Source: Candidatus Bathyarchaeota archaeon
GTDB lineage: Archaea; Thermoproteota; Bathyarchaeia; Bathyarchaeales; WUQV01
NCBI GenBank assembly: GCA_009889585.1
Contig: WUQV01000067.1
Location: 1-7,715 of the forward strand
Direction: 5' to 3'
Length of the DNA stretch: 7,715 bases
Part shown: piece by piece, positions 1 to 5,872 of the stretch
Numbering within the stretch: position 1 is the first letter of the stretch
Layout: each line of letters opens with the position of its first letter
The notes under the pieces: generated by a model
Databases searched by the model: none
What the model saw: the letters and a program-made list of their open reading frames with translations, nothing else
Told to the model about the DNA's origin: nothing
Position numbers and translations under genes: made by a program

Positions 1-249
1 AAGTATGAGTTCAACCTTCACTCTGATTTTATCACCAGCAGCAAATCCTCCCTTTGTAAAATCCAAGGTTGTTACATTATCAAAAATCACTACTCCTGTG
101 CTTTCAGTTGGAACAGTAGCTTTAACATCAGCTATACTAACTACTTTTTCAGCTTTTATAGTCATATCCCCAATCGTTAATTGGGCATAAGCTGCAGTTA
201 ACATAGCTATGGCGATTAACGTCAACGCTGCAAGCGTTTGCCTTCTCAT
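1..249 (-). CDS. Secreted protein with signal peptide, N-terminal part (truncated by window edge)
   Basis: An open frame on the minus strand starts at ATG 249-247 and runs off the left edge after 83 codons without a stop. The start is preceded by a GTGAGG ribosome-binding-like sequence. Residues 1-22 form a classical signal peptide: two arginines, a hydrophobic Ala/Leu/Ile core and an AYA cleavage site before Gln23. The mature part (GDMTIKAEKVVSIADVKATV onward) alternates short beta-like stretches with Val, Thr and Gly, as in an extracellular beta-rich protein. Only 22 of 83 codons end in G or C (hand count), far below the rest of the window. This could mean a highly expressed surface protein or acquired DNA. 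I do not recognise the family. A TATA-like element lies about 33 bases upstream of the ATG. Confidence 0.75.
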   Translation of the reverse strand, partial: MRRQTLAALTLIAIAMLTAAYAQLTIGDMTIKAEKVVSIADVKATVPTESTGVVIFDNVTTLDFTKGGFAAGDKIRVKVELIL

Positions 250-597
250 ATTTCCTCACTCAGAGTCTGTGACTTTGAAGCCTTTTAACCCTTCACGAGT
301 CATACTTTAATGAATTATTCGAGGATGAAAAGATAAAATATACATGAGTATTTTACATGTTCATGTGAATAAAACAGAATCACTCGATATATTTTGTTGC
401 GGCAATTCCTGGGGCAGCGCTTGCGCACGTGATGAGCGAGAGGGGTCACGATCGCTTCAAAGGTGCAACAGCTTGATCTAATGAGTTCTACCTTCCGGTT
501 CGAAGTGAGGCACTTACAGCTGCAGCGCCGTTACGTTGATGTCGATGTCTTTCCAAAAAGCTTTCGTTAACTCCGTCCGCCATCGTCGTTAGAACGA
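250..597. other. Intergenic stretch without a supportable gene
   Basis: This stretch of nearly 350 bases separates two minus-strand genes. Its left part (about 300-380) is AT-rich and probably regulatory, with a perfect 12-base palindrome ACATGTTCATGT at 355-366. The right part (about 390-597) has gene-like GC content but only short open stretches on either strand, none with a convincing start. It may contain eroded coding remnants. I see no tRNA, no CRISPR repeat and no clear terminator. Confidence 0.5.
281..291 (-). promoter_or_regulatory. Possible TATA element for the secreted-protein gene
   Basis: On the minus strand the sequence reads GGGTTAAAAGG. It lies about 33-40 bases upstream of the ATG at 249, which would place transcription start about 10 bases before the start codon and leave just enough leader for the GTGAGG motif. 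This is based on position and composition only. Confidence 0.35.
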
Positions 598-1722
598 TTA
601 AGCGAAACTCGTTCGCATCCTCTTTATCAAGTAAAATATCAATAAACCGACGAAGAAGCCCATCCCTAAGTTCGTAAAGAACGAAAGCGCCCCGACGATC
701 AAAGCTATCGTTGCTTCCAACCTCCTCTTAACCTCTAACACGAACTTCCCGAGCTCTAAGCTGGCGAAGAGGAGCATGACCCCGATTATCGCTGAGGGGA
801 ACGAGCTGAAGATCGACGCGACCGAGTCGGCTAAGAAGAGGGCGAGGATCACCTCTACGATTCCCTCCATAAGCATCGCCCCGCCCGTCCTAGCCCCGAA
901 GAAATATTGAGAGGCGAACCCGCCAGCGCCATGGCACATCGGCACTCCGCCTATGAGCGGGAGGACGGCGTTCATCAAGCCGGTGCTCTTCGCCAAACCC
1001 TCGGCGTTAACCTTGCTACGCGGGAACCTTTGGTTTACAGCGAGGCTTGTGGCGAAAACAGCATTCGATAAAGTTAAGGCTATTTGAGCTATGCCTACCG
1101 TGAGCATGCCAGCGCTTACGTCCCGTACGTCGGGGATGGAGATCTCAGGTAGATAAAGCCCGAGCTTCAGATCGATCGGGTTCGCTACAAGAGCCACGGC
1201 TAAGCCTAAGGCGAAAATCATCAACCCAGCTGGAAGGTACTTATTTCGAATGAACAAGATCACTAAGAGGATCCCTGCTATTGCGAGCGCGACGTTAATC
1301 GACATTAGCTCCAGGGATTCCCTTAATAACGTCAACGCGAGCCCGAGTTGAACGCCGACGATGACGCAAGCCGGAACGAACTTCGCTATTTTCTTTATCG
1401 CCCCGGAGAAAGCTAGAAAGAGCCAAACGAGTCCCATTCCGACGCCAGTTCCGTAAACCATCGACGAATTCCACCTTTGGTCTAAAGCTATAGCTCCGAC
1501 GGCCTTTTGAGGCTCGACGGGCAAGGGAACCTTGTAAACGAAGCCTAAGACGACGTTAATGAATCCCATCGCTAACAATATGCCGACGGGGTTCAAGCCT
1601 AGCACGGTGATGTACGCTACGACGAACGGGTTGAGGGGTCCGAAGTCGCCGAGGGCGCCGGCGAACTCCCTTAAGCTAAACTCAAAATCCTTGACCTTGA
1701 CCATAGCTACCTTTTTCCTCAC
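598..1722 (-). CDS. MOT1-type molybdate transporter
   Basis: This encodes a 374-residue polytopic inner-membrane protein of the MOT1 branch related to SulP sulfate permeases, which imports molybdate (possibly tungstate or another oxyanion) for molybdopterin enzymes. The family signatures are present in both halves: GALGDFGPLNPF at about residues 22-33, PLPVEPQKA at 66-74 and GGVPMCHGAGGFASQYFFGA at about 258-277. Roughly ten hydrophobic segments fill the rest. The length is typical for prokaryotic MOT1 proteins. The frame opens at a GTG (1722), but the ATG six codons later (1704-1702) is the better start because GGAAAAAGGT lies just before it. A TATA-like element sits upstream at 1761-1773. 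The gene appears monocistronic and is not obviously linked to cell division. Substrate is inferred from the family, not shown by the sequence. Confidence 0.87.
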   Translation of the reverse strand: MRKKVAMVKVKDFEFSLREFAGALGDFGPLNPFVVAYITVLGLNPVGILLAMGFINVVLGFVYKVPLPVEPQKAVGAIALDQRWNSSMVYGTGVGMGLVWLFLAFSGAIKKIAKFVPACVIVGVQLGLALTLLRESLELMSINVALAIAGILLVILFIRNKYLPAGLMIFALGLAVALVANPIDLKLGLYLPEISIPDVRDVSAGMLTVGIAQIALTLSNAVFATSLAVNQRFPRSKVNAEGLAKSTGLMNAVLPLIGGVPMCHGAGGFASQYFFGARTGGAMLMEGIVEVILALFLADSVASIFSSFPSAIIGVMLLFASLELGKFVLEVKRRLEATIALIVGALSFFTNLGMGFFVGLLIFYLIKRMRTSFA

Positions 1723-1760
1723 GCTTTAACCGAGCCGAATCAACGGTTAGTAGAAGGGAA

Positions 1761-1773
1761 GTGAAAAATAAAC
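1761..1773 (-). promoter_or_regulatory. Possible TATA box of the molybdate transporter gene
   Basis: The minus strand reads GTTTATTTTTCAC, an AT-rich block in otherwise GC-richer DNA. It lies about 60 bases upstream of the preferred ATG at 1704. Initiation about 25 bases downstream would give a leader of around 35 bases to that ATG. Confidence 0.4.
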
Positions 1774-1900
1774 GAAGGTGCTTCCGCTGTTCGATTGGCT
1801 GGGAACGTTTGCTTATTTCGTAATACGGCTATCGAACGAAGGCGCTCGTCGGCTCGGCGTTAAGGCACGTTAGAAAAAAGAGGGGAATCGATCGACGTCG

Positions 1901-2116
1901 TTACTCCTTTACCTTCGTTAAGTACGCCCAGCTCGTGACGACGAGAACCGATACGATGGATCCTACGAAGCCTGAGATGACCCACTCGAGCCTTGTGAGC
2001 TCGGGAAGGAGCTCGATCAAAACCGGGAGCAACCGACGCCCCATGAGGTCGATGAGAGCCCCTCCTACGAACCCTAAGACGGCGACTGGCGCTAGCACCT
2101 TAAGCTTCCCGCCCAT
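1901..2116 (-). CDS. Small two-helix membrane protein, unknown function
   Basis: This 71-codon gene is supported by a good ribosome binding site: GGTGG lies four bases before the ATG at 2116. The product has two hydrophobic segments, about residues 7-25 (VLAPVAVLGFVGGALIDLM) and about 46-66 (VISGFVGSIVSVLVVTSWAY). They are joined by an amphipathic Leu/Glu-rich linker (LLPVLIELLPELTRLEW), and the tail is charged (TKVKE). I do not recognise a family. It is divergently transcribed from the cdv operon across a shared control region of about 210 bases, so co-regulation with cell division is possible but unproven. The opposite strand is also open over the same interval; the TM pattern and the GGTGG site favour the minus strand. 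Confidence 0.6.
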   Translation of the reverse strand: MGGKLKVLAPVAVLGFVGGALIDLMGRRLLPVLIELLPELTRLEWVISGFVGSIVSVLVVTSWAYLTKVKE

Positions 2117-2325
2117 TTAACCACCGCCTTAAGCAGCCGATCAGCCTCCTTTAGGCTTTAATCACAAAATCCATCGATCTAAACCATCGAACCGACTGAA
2201 GCCCTTTTAACAAACGAGTTAAAGCGCGGGCTACGGCTTATGCGCACCGCTTTACGTCGCACACACGTGCGTACTGGACAGCGTATTAACAACGCAATAA
2301 TAGTGCCTCAGAGCCCCCTCCTTCG
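2117..2325. promoter_or_regulatory. Divergent promoter region between the small membrane protein and the cdv operon
   Basis: This region of about 210 bases has no gene and must drive transcription both ways. Visible elements are: a TATA-like GATTAAAG on the minus strand at about 2157-2164; an inverted repeat TTTAAC-6 nt-GTTAAA at 2206-2223; two copies of CCATCGA at 2171-2177 and 2184-2190; a hairpin-like inverted repeat CGCAC-ACAC-GTGCG at 2258-2271; and AT-rich candidates GTATTAAC and AATAATAG at about 2283-2302 for the plus-strand operon. Which of these are used cannot be decided by eye. Confidence 0.45.
2121..2125 (-). promoter_or_regulatory. Ribosome binding site GGTGG of the small membrane protein
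   Basis: The minus strand reads GGTGG followed by TTAA and the ATG at 2116-2114. This pairs with the pyrimidine-rich CACCUCC-type end of archaeal 16S rRNA. It is the strongest Shine-Dalgarno match in the window and supports the small gene being real. Confidence 0.55.
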
Positions 2326-2991
2326 GTGTCCGCATTGAGCGAGCGCTTCGTAAAGGCTTGGGAAGGGCCTGAAAAAACCACGCCGCCGGTATCGGTGAGG
2401 ATAAGGGACGCATTAAGGCACCCAGGTCCTCTTAAAGCCCGCTTAGATAAGGCGATTCGCCGCATAGAGCTACAGATCCAAAGGCTTGATCAAGCTGGCG
2501 AAAGGTTCAGCCAACGAGATAAATCTATTTTCGCAAAGATCGTCGAAGCGTACACAAAGCACGATATGGCGAGGGCTAACGTCCTCTCGAGCGAGTTAGC
2601 TGAGATACGTAAGATGCAACGCACCATCTTACATTCAAGGTTGGCCTTGGAACAAATTTCGATGAGATTGAAAACCGTGTCTGAGTTAGGCGATTTGGTT
2701 GTAGCGTTAGCGCCCGCTATCGGCATATTAAGAGCTGTTCAAGTTGGCCTTGGAACTCTCATGCCTGAGGCCGAGAGGGAGCTTAGCCAAGTGGGCAACA
2801 TGTTAAGCTCAATCGTGATGGATGCAGGCCAAATCAGTGGCCTCACTTTGAACTTCGAGAGCGTCACTGATGAGGCTCAAAGGATCTTAAACGAGGCAGC
2901 CGTGGTAGCGGAACAACGGATCAAAGAAAAATTGCCGGAGCTTCCGGTTGGCATTCCAGTAGGCGAAAGGGCTCCAGCTGGTGTCTCATAA
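2326..2991 (+). CDS. ESCRT-III/CdvB-family protein without winged helix
   Basis: This is a Snf7-fold ESCRT-III protein of 221 residues. It is expected to polymerise on the inner membrane at mid-cell and help constrict it. Residues about 24-60 are basic (helix 1, RIRDALRHPGPLKARLDKAI). Residues 60-130 form the long helical hairpin, including ANVLSSELAEIRKMQ. Acidic C-terminal helices reach to about residue 200. It closely parallels the cdvB product encoded further downstream but stops just after KEKLPELPVGIPVG (about 200-213), a proline-rich motif resembling MIM2, which binds the Vps4 MIT domain. It lacks the C-terminal winged helix that binds CdvA, so it should act as a secondary polymer subunit like Sulfolobus CdvB1/B2. 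The start is a GTG. A TTG at 2335 has GGTG six bases upstream and is a plausible alternative. The gene is 19 bases ahead of cdvA and is probably the first of the operon. Confidence 0.87.
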   Translation: MSALSERFVKAWEGPEKTTPPVSVRIRDALRHPGPLKARLDKAIRRIELQIQRLDQAGERFSQRDKSIFAKIVEAYTKHDMARANVLSSELAEIRKMQRTILHSRLALEQISMRLKTVSELGDLVVALAPAIGILRAVQVGLGTLMPEAERELSQVGNMLSSIVMDAGQISGLTLNFESVTDEAQRILNEAAVVAEQRIKEKLPELPVGIPVGERAPAGVS

Positions 2992-3010
2992 CCGCCGATA
3001 AAGGTCGAGC

Positions 3011-3697
3011 ATGTCAAAGCTCGCCCCCTCTTTTTTTCTACTACGGCCCGTTAGGGACGAATACGGTAGACGATTGGGTCATGTTATTTCATTTGCATTC
3101 GGCCTAAGGGGGCGAGTGGAAGAGGTCATCGTTCAACGGGACAGCGGAGGGATAATCCGTTTTCCAGTCAATCGACTGAAGCTGGAAGGCACAGACATCG
3201 TATTATTATCGCCGCTTAAGGAGGCCGCCGAAAGGCTTCGTGATGAGATAACGTCCGTACGCCATAAGGAAAGAGCCCTCATCAAGCTATCGAAGGACAA
3301 GGCGCCTGAGGACGTTTACGAATGCCTTCGTAAAGGCTTCGAGGACGCCTTCAATCAGCTAAAGGACGAGGCTCAAGGCATTATCAAGGGTCTTGACGAA
3401 CAGATATCGTTGTGCAATCTTCAAGCCAAGGAGTTAAGCCTCGCCTTAGCGAGCTTAGAGATCGAGCATAACGCCGAAGGGATCGATGAGGCATCTTACA
3501 GGAAGGCTCTTGAGGCGGTTTCAGAGGAGCTTAAGCGCGTAAGCTCCGAAAGAGCCGAGTTAGAGCTTGTGAAGAAGAGGCTTCTAAACGCCCTTTCAGA
3601 GGAGCTCAAGGTAGTCGAAGGAGCGATCGTTCAAGAAAAGCCGATATTGGTCTACGTAAAGGAAGCCTTGGATTTTGGCGGTGAAGAGAGAAGATGA
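3011..3697 (+). CDS. cdvA: CdvA, PRC-barrel membrane anchor of the Cdv division machinery
   Basis: CdvA is the archaea-specific protein that binds membrane and recruits CdvB to the division site. The 228-residue product has the expected plan. Residues about 1-68 form a small beta-rich PRC-barrel-like domain (LLRPVRDEYGRRLGHVISF, then VEEVIVQRD and IIRFPVNRLKL). A long charged coiled coil spans about 70-205. A short C-terminal segment (about 208-222, QEKPILVYVKEALDF) is in the position of the peptide that pairs with the CdvB winged helix. The start is an ATG with AAAGGT about eight bases upstream. Its TGA overlaps the next ATG (ATGA at 3694-3697), indicating translational coupling with cdvB. 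Sequence similarity to characterised CdvA is inferred from architecture and context rather than a strong motif. Confidence 0.87.
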   Translation: MSKLAPSFFLLRPVRDEYGRRLGHVISFAFGLRGRVEEVIVQRDSGGIIRFPVNRLKLEGTDIVLLSPLKEAAERLRDEITSVRHKERALIKLSKDKAPEDVYECLRKGFEDAFNQLKDEAQGIIKGLDEQISLCNLQAKELSLALASLEIEHNAEGIDEASYRKALEAVSEELKRVSSERAELELVKKRLLNALSEELKVVEGAIVQEKPILVYVKEALDFGGEERR

Positions 3698-4506
3698 AAC
3701 TTTTTAACGTCAAGCCTCAGCCAGGCGATGTTGTAACGAGGTCCGTTGAGGAGCTTAAGGTTCAAAACATCAAGCTTCAGCAGATTACCTATAGGTTGCG
3801 TCAAAGGAGCGAATCGCTTTTCAGATCCTGCGTCTCCGCCATTAAGAGCGAAGATGGGAAGCGCGCGACCGTTTACGCGAGCGAACTCGTTGAAGTCCGA
3901 AAGCTTCTAGGCCTTCTAAACAAGGTTCAATTGGCCTTAGAGCGCGTAATAACGAGGCTTGAAACGATACGGGAGCTCAGCGACATCACGATGGACTTAA
4001 GGCCTGTCCTTTCGTCCTTACAAGAGATTGCGAGCCAGCTCTCCGACGCCTTGCCTGAGATATCATCCCAGCTTAGGGAGGTGGATAAGTGCATTAGTGA
4101 GACTTTGATCTTAACCAAGGTCAACGATGGCATGGAGCAATTGGTGCAAACGGGCGCTGAAACCCAAGGAAGCGACGAGATTCTTAAGGAGGTCAGATCT
4201 TACGTTGAGCAAAGGCTTGCGGAAAAGCTTCCAATGCCTCCTGCGATCGCGGAGGCCCGAATGGAGGCTGTCGAATTGCCGTCGTCAGAAGGCCCTTCAA
4301 GTGGATACTCTATGAAAGAGGCTTCGTTTGAAGCGGAGCCGAAGGCGTACGTTGAAGACGTCATCTTCGAGTACTTAAGGAGGAGGGGAGGCCGCATAAG
4401 CTTGAAGGAATGCGCCTTGGAGCTCAACCTGCCTCTTGACGACGTTAAGGACGCCTTAAGGAGCTTGGATAGGAAGGGCAAGATAACGCTAAGGCATCCC
4501 TCGTGA
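3694..4506 (+). CDS. cdvB: CdvB, ESCRT-III protein with C-terminal winged helix
   Basis: This 270-residue protein is the primary ESCRT-III subunit, recruited to the membrane by CdvA and remodelled by CdvC. Residues about 20-170 are the ESCRT-III helical core, including YASELVEVRKLLGLLNKVQL and LETIRELSDITMDLRP, which align with the paralogue upstream of cdvA. A MIM2-like proline motif follows (AEKLPMPPAI, about 176-185), then a flexible Ser/Glu linker. A winged-helix domain occupies about 218-268 (VIFEYLRRRGGRISLKECAL, then DDVKDALRSLDRKGKITL). In Sulfolobus this type of domain forms the CdvA docking site. The gene overlaps cdvA by ATGA and cdvC by GTGA, so all three should be made from one message in coordinated amounts. 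Retention of the winged helix separates it from the first gene of the operon. Confidence 0.92.
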   Translation: MKLFNVKPQPGDVVTRSVEELKVQNIKLQQITYRLRQRSESLFRSCVSAIKSEDGKRATVYASELVEVRKLLGLLNKVQLALERVITRLETIRELSDITMDLRPVLSSLQEIASQLSDALPEISSQLREVDKCISETLILTKVNDGMEQLVQTGAETQGSDEILKEVRSYVEQRLAEKLPMPPAIAEARMEAVELPSSEGPSSGYSMKEASFEAEPKAYVEDVIFEYLRRRGGRISLKECALELNLPLDDVKDALRSLDRKGKITLRHPS

Positions 4507-5663
4507 GCTCGATGGGAGCCTCCTTAGAGCTAGAGAAGATAGCCACATCTTACGCCTCCGAGGCCGTTCAACTCGATAGACAAGGCCGCTTGAAGGACGC
4601 CATCTTGATGTATAATAGGGCCTCCGAGGTCCTCACGAAGCTCGTCCAGCTTTGCCCGAACTATGGGTTGAATAACATCTACCTACAAAGGGCCGCCGCC
4701 TACAGAGATAGGGTGAAGGAGCTTCAGAGGATTGAGTCGGTCGAACACTTAAAGAGGGAGGCCTCATCGATCGGGACGCCGTCAACGTCAGTCGATCTCG
4801 ACAACCTCTTAATCAGGGAGAGGCTTAGCGTTCGATGGGAAGACGTCGTCGGTCTTGAGCATGCGAAGAAGGTGATTCGACAGGCGATTATTTACCCCAG
4901 TTTAAGACCGGACCTCTTCCCTTTAGGTTGGGCCAGAGGTATCTTACTCTTCGGACCTCCTGGCTGCGGGAAGACGCTATTGGCGGCTGCTGTTGCGACT
5001 GAGATAGATGCTACGTTCATCTCCGTTGACGCGGCATCAATCATGAGCAAATGGCTCGGCGAGTCAGAAGCAAACGTGGCCCGCTTGTTCGCTTCAGCTA
5101 GGAAGGCAGCTGAAAGGGGCAGGCCTGTGATCTTATTCATAGATGAGTTAGACTCGCTCATGGGAATGCGCTCCCATGAGGTAGGCGGCGAAGCTCGAGC
5201 GAGAAATCAATTCCTTGCTGAGATGGACGGGATCATAGATAAGTCGAAAAGGTTCCACTTATACGTGATCGGGGCAACGAATGCCCCATGGCAGCTTTCG
5301 TGGCCCATTTTAAGGCGTTTTCAGTACAGAATACTCATTCCTATGCCTGATTTTAACGCTCGCATTCAGATGTTCAAACTTTACACCAGAGGGGTCGAAT
5401 TAGCTCCTGACGTTAATTTTGAAGAACTCGCGCGGATGACAGAAGGCTTCTCCGGCTCCGATATACGCGACGTATGCCAATCCACTCATCTTAACGTCAT
5501 AGGCGAGATCTTCGAGTCTGGGCGGGCTAACGATAAATCAGCCAAGCCTAGGCCTATCAGGATTGAGGATTTTCGCGAAGTATTGAGGACTAGGAGGCCC
5601 AGCATTACGCCTGAAATGGTCGCCTCTTATCAGAAATGGGCGGACACTTTCAAGGCCTTATAA
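4503..5663 (+). CDS. cdvC: CdvC, Vps4-type AAA ATPase (probable hybrid gene)
   Basis: CdvC pulls on ESCRT-III filaments and disassembles them with ATP. The 386-residue product has an N-terminal MIT domain (about 7-75) that binds MIM2 motifs. After a linker comes the AAA module: Walker A GPPGCGKT 151-158, pore loop KWLGE 183-187, Walker B VILFIDELD 209-217, sensor 1 GATN 257-260 and arginine fingers R271/R272 in ILRRF. The small helical domain ends in the Vps4 C-terminal helix (TPEMVASYQKWADTF). All catalytic residues are present, so the protein should be active. The GTG start overlaps the cdvB stop; an ATG three codons in is an alternative. The part after codon 270 has a second, diverged copy at 7190-7540 and differs in codon choice from the 5' part (GAA:GAG 6:3 against 5:14). 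I infer it was acquired with the adjacent homing endonuclease. Confidence 0.95.
   Translation: MSSMGASLELEKIATSYASEAVQLDRQGRLKDAILMYNRASEVLTKLVQLCPNYGLNNIYLQRAAAYRDRVKELQRIESVEHLKREASSIGTPSTSVDLDNLLIRERLSVRWEDVVGLEHAKKVIRQAIIYPSLRPDLFPLGWARGILLFGPPGCGKTLLAAAVATEIDATFISVDAASIMSKWLGESEANVARLFASARKAAERGRPVILFIDELDSLMGMRSHEVGGEARARNQFLAEMDGIIDKSKRFHLYVIGATNAPWQLSWPILRRFQYRILIPMPDFNARIQMFKLYTRGVELAPDVNFEELARMTEGFSGSDIRDVCQSTHLNVIGEIFESGRANDKSAKPRPIRIEDFREVLRTRRPSITPEMVASYQKWADTFKAL
5311..5323 (+). repeat. 13-bp direct repeat, left copy (arginine-finger codons)
   Basis: TAAGGCGTTTTCA here is identical to 7188-7200 and spans the codons for Leu270(part)-Arg-Arg-Phe-Gln in cdvC. It is the longest exact match I see between the two cdvC copies near the junction. 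It probably lies in or next to the endonuclease target. It may be conserved coding sequence rather than a target duplication. Confidence 0.7.
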
Positions 5664-5669
5664 AAGGGC

Positions 5670-5855
5670 TTAGTTCTTCATAAGATGGAATTTCCACGAC
5701 TTTCCTACGAAACTCAGGAAGCGAGTTGTATCCCTAACGCACTCCTTAAAGAACTCGATGTTTCTCGCATATGAGGCGTGACCCGACTTCACGTCTTCGC
5801 GCTCCTCCTGCAGCTCTTTAATACCTCGAACGATAAGGACTTCCGTAATATAACG
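5670..5855 (-). pseudogene. Possible 3' remnant of a convergent minus-strand gene
   Basis: On the minus strand, codons from 5855 to a TAA at 5672-5670 encode 61 residues with gene-like codon use (35/61 end in G or C by hand count). The helical, charged composition includes GIKELQEEREDVKSG and RNIEFFKECVRDTTRFLSFV. No ATG, GTG or TTG opens this frame. A second open stretch upstream on the same strand, in another frame (about 5828-5990, including KAIEALRLNVAFVDSSNIIA), could be the preceding part after a frameshift, but it overlaps the endonuclease coding start. The stop lies only seven bases past the cdvC stop, as in a convergent pair. I do not recognise the protein. It could be the tail of a neighbour gene carried from the donor of the replacement cdvC end, or chance. 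Confidence 0.35.
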
Positions 5856-5857
5856 GT
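5844..5857 (+). promoter_or_regulatory. Weak TATA-like site upstream of the endonuclease gene
   Basis: CGTAATATAACGG is the only TATA-like block just before the endonuclease frame. It lies about 20-25 bases before the ATG at 5873 and about 70 before an alternative ATG at 5921. No ribosome binding site precedes either ATG, so expression may be weak or the true start different. Confidence 0.25.
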
Positions 5858-5872
5858 CTGAGGCGCTCGGCG

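Noticed and set aside
5..190. Plus-strand open frame of 61 codons
   Set aside because: It is antisense to the secreted-protein gene, whose signal peptide, start site and unbroken frame on the minus strand are much more convincing.
387..460. Short plus-strand stretch encoding VAAIPGAALAHVMSERGH with gene-like composition
   Set aside because: It is open for only about 30 codons, has no start with a ribosome binding site, and I recognise no family. It could be an eroded remnant but cannot be supported.
500..597. Minus-strand stretch after the transporter stop encoding ELTKAFWKDIDINVTALQL
   Set aside because: It is too short, lacks a start and is separated from the transporter frame by two stops; probably chance.
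1935..2120. Plus-strand open frame of 61 codons over the small membrane protein
   Set aside because: It has no ribosome binding site and a Ser/Thr/Arg/Pro-rich composition typical of antisense; the minus strand has GGTGG and two TM segments.
5655..5680. Terminator hairpin after cdvC
   Set aside because: AAGGCCTT is a short palindrome within the last codons, without a longer stem or following T run.
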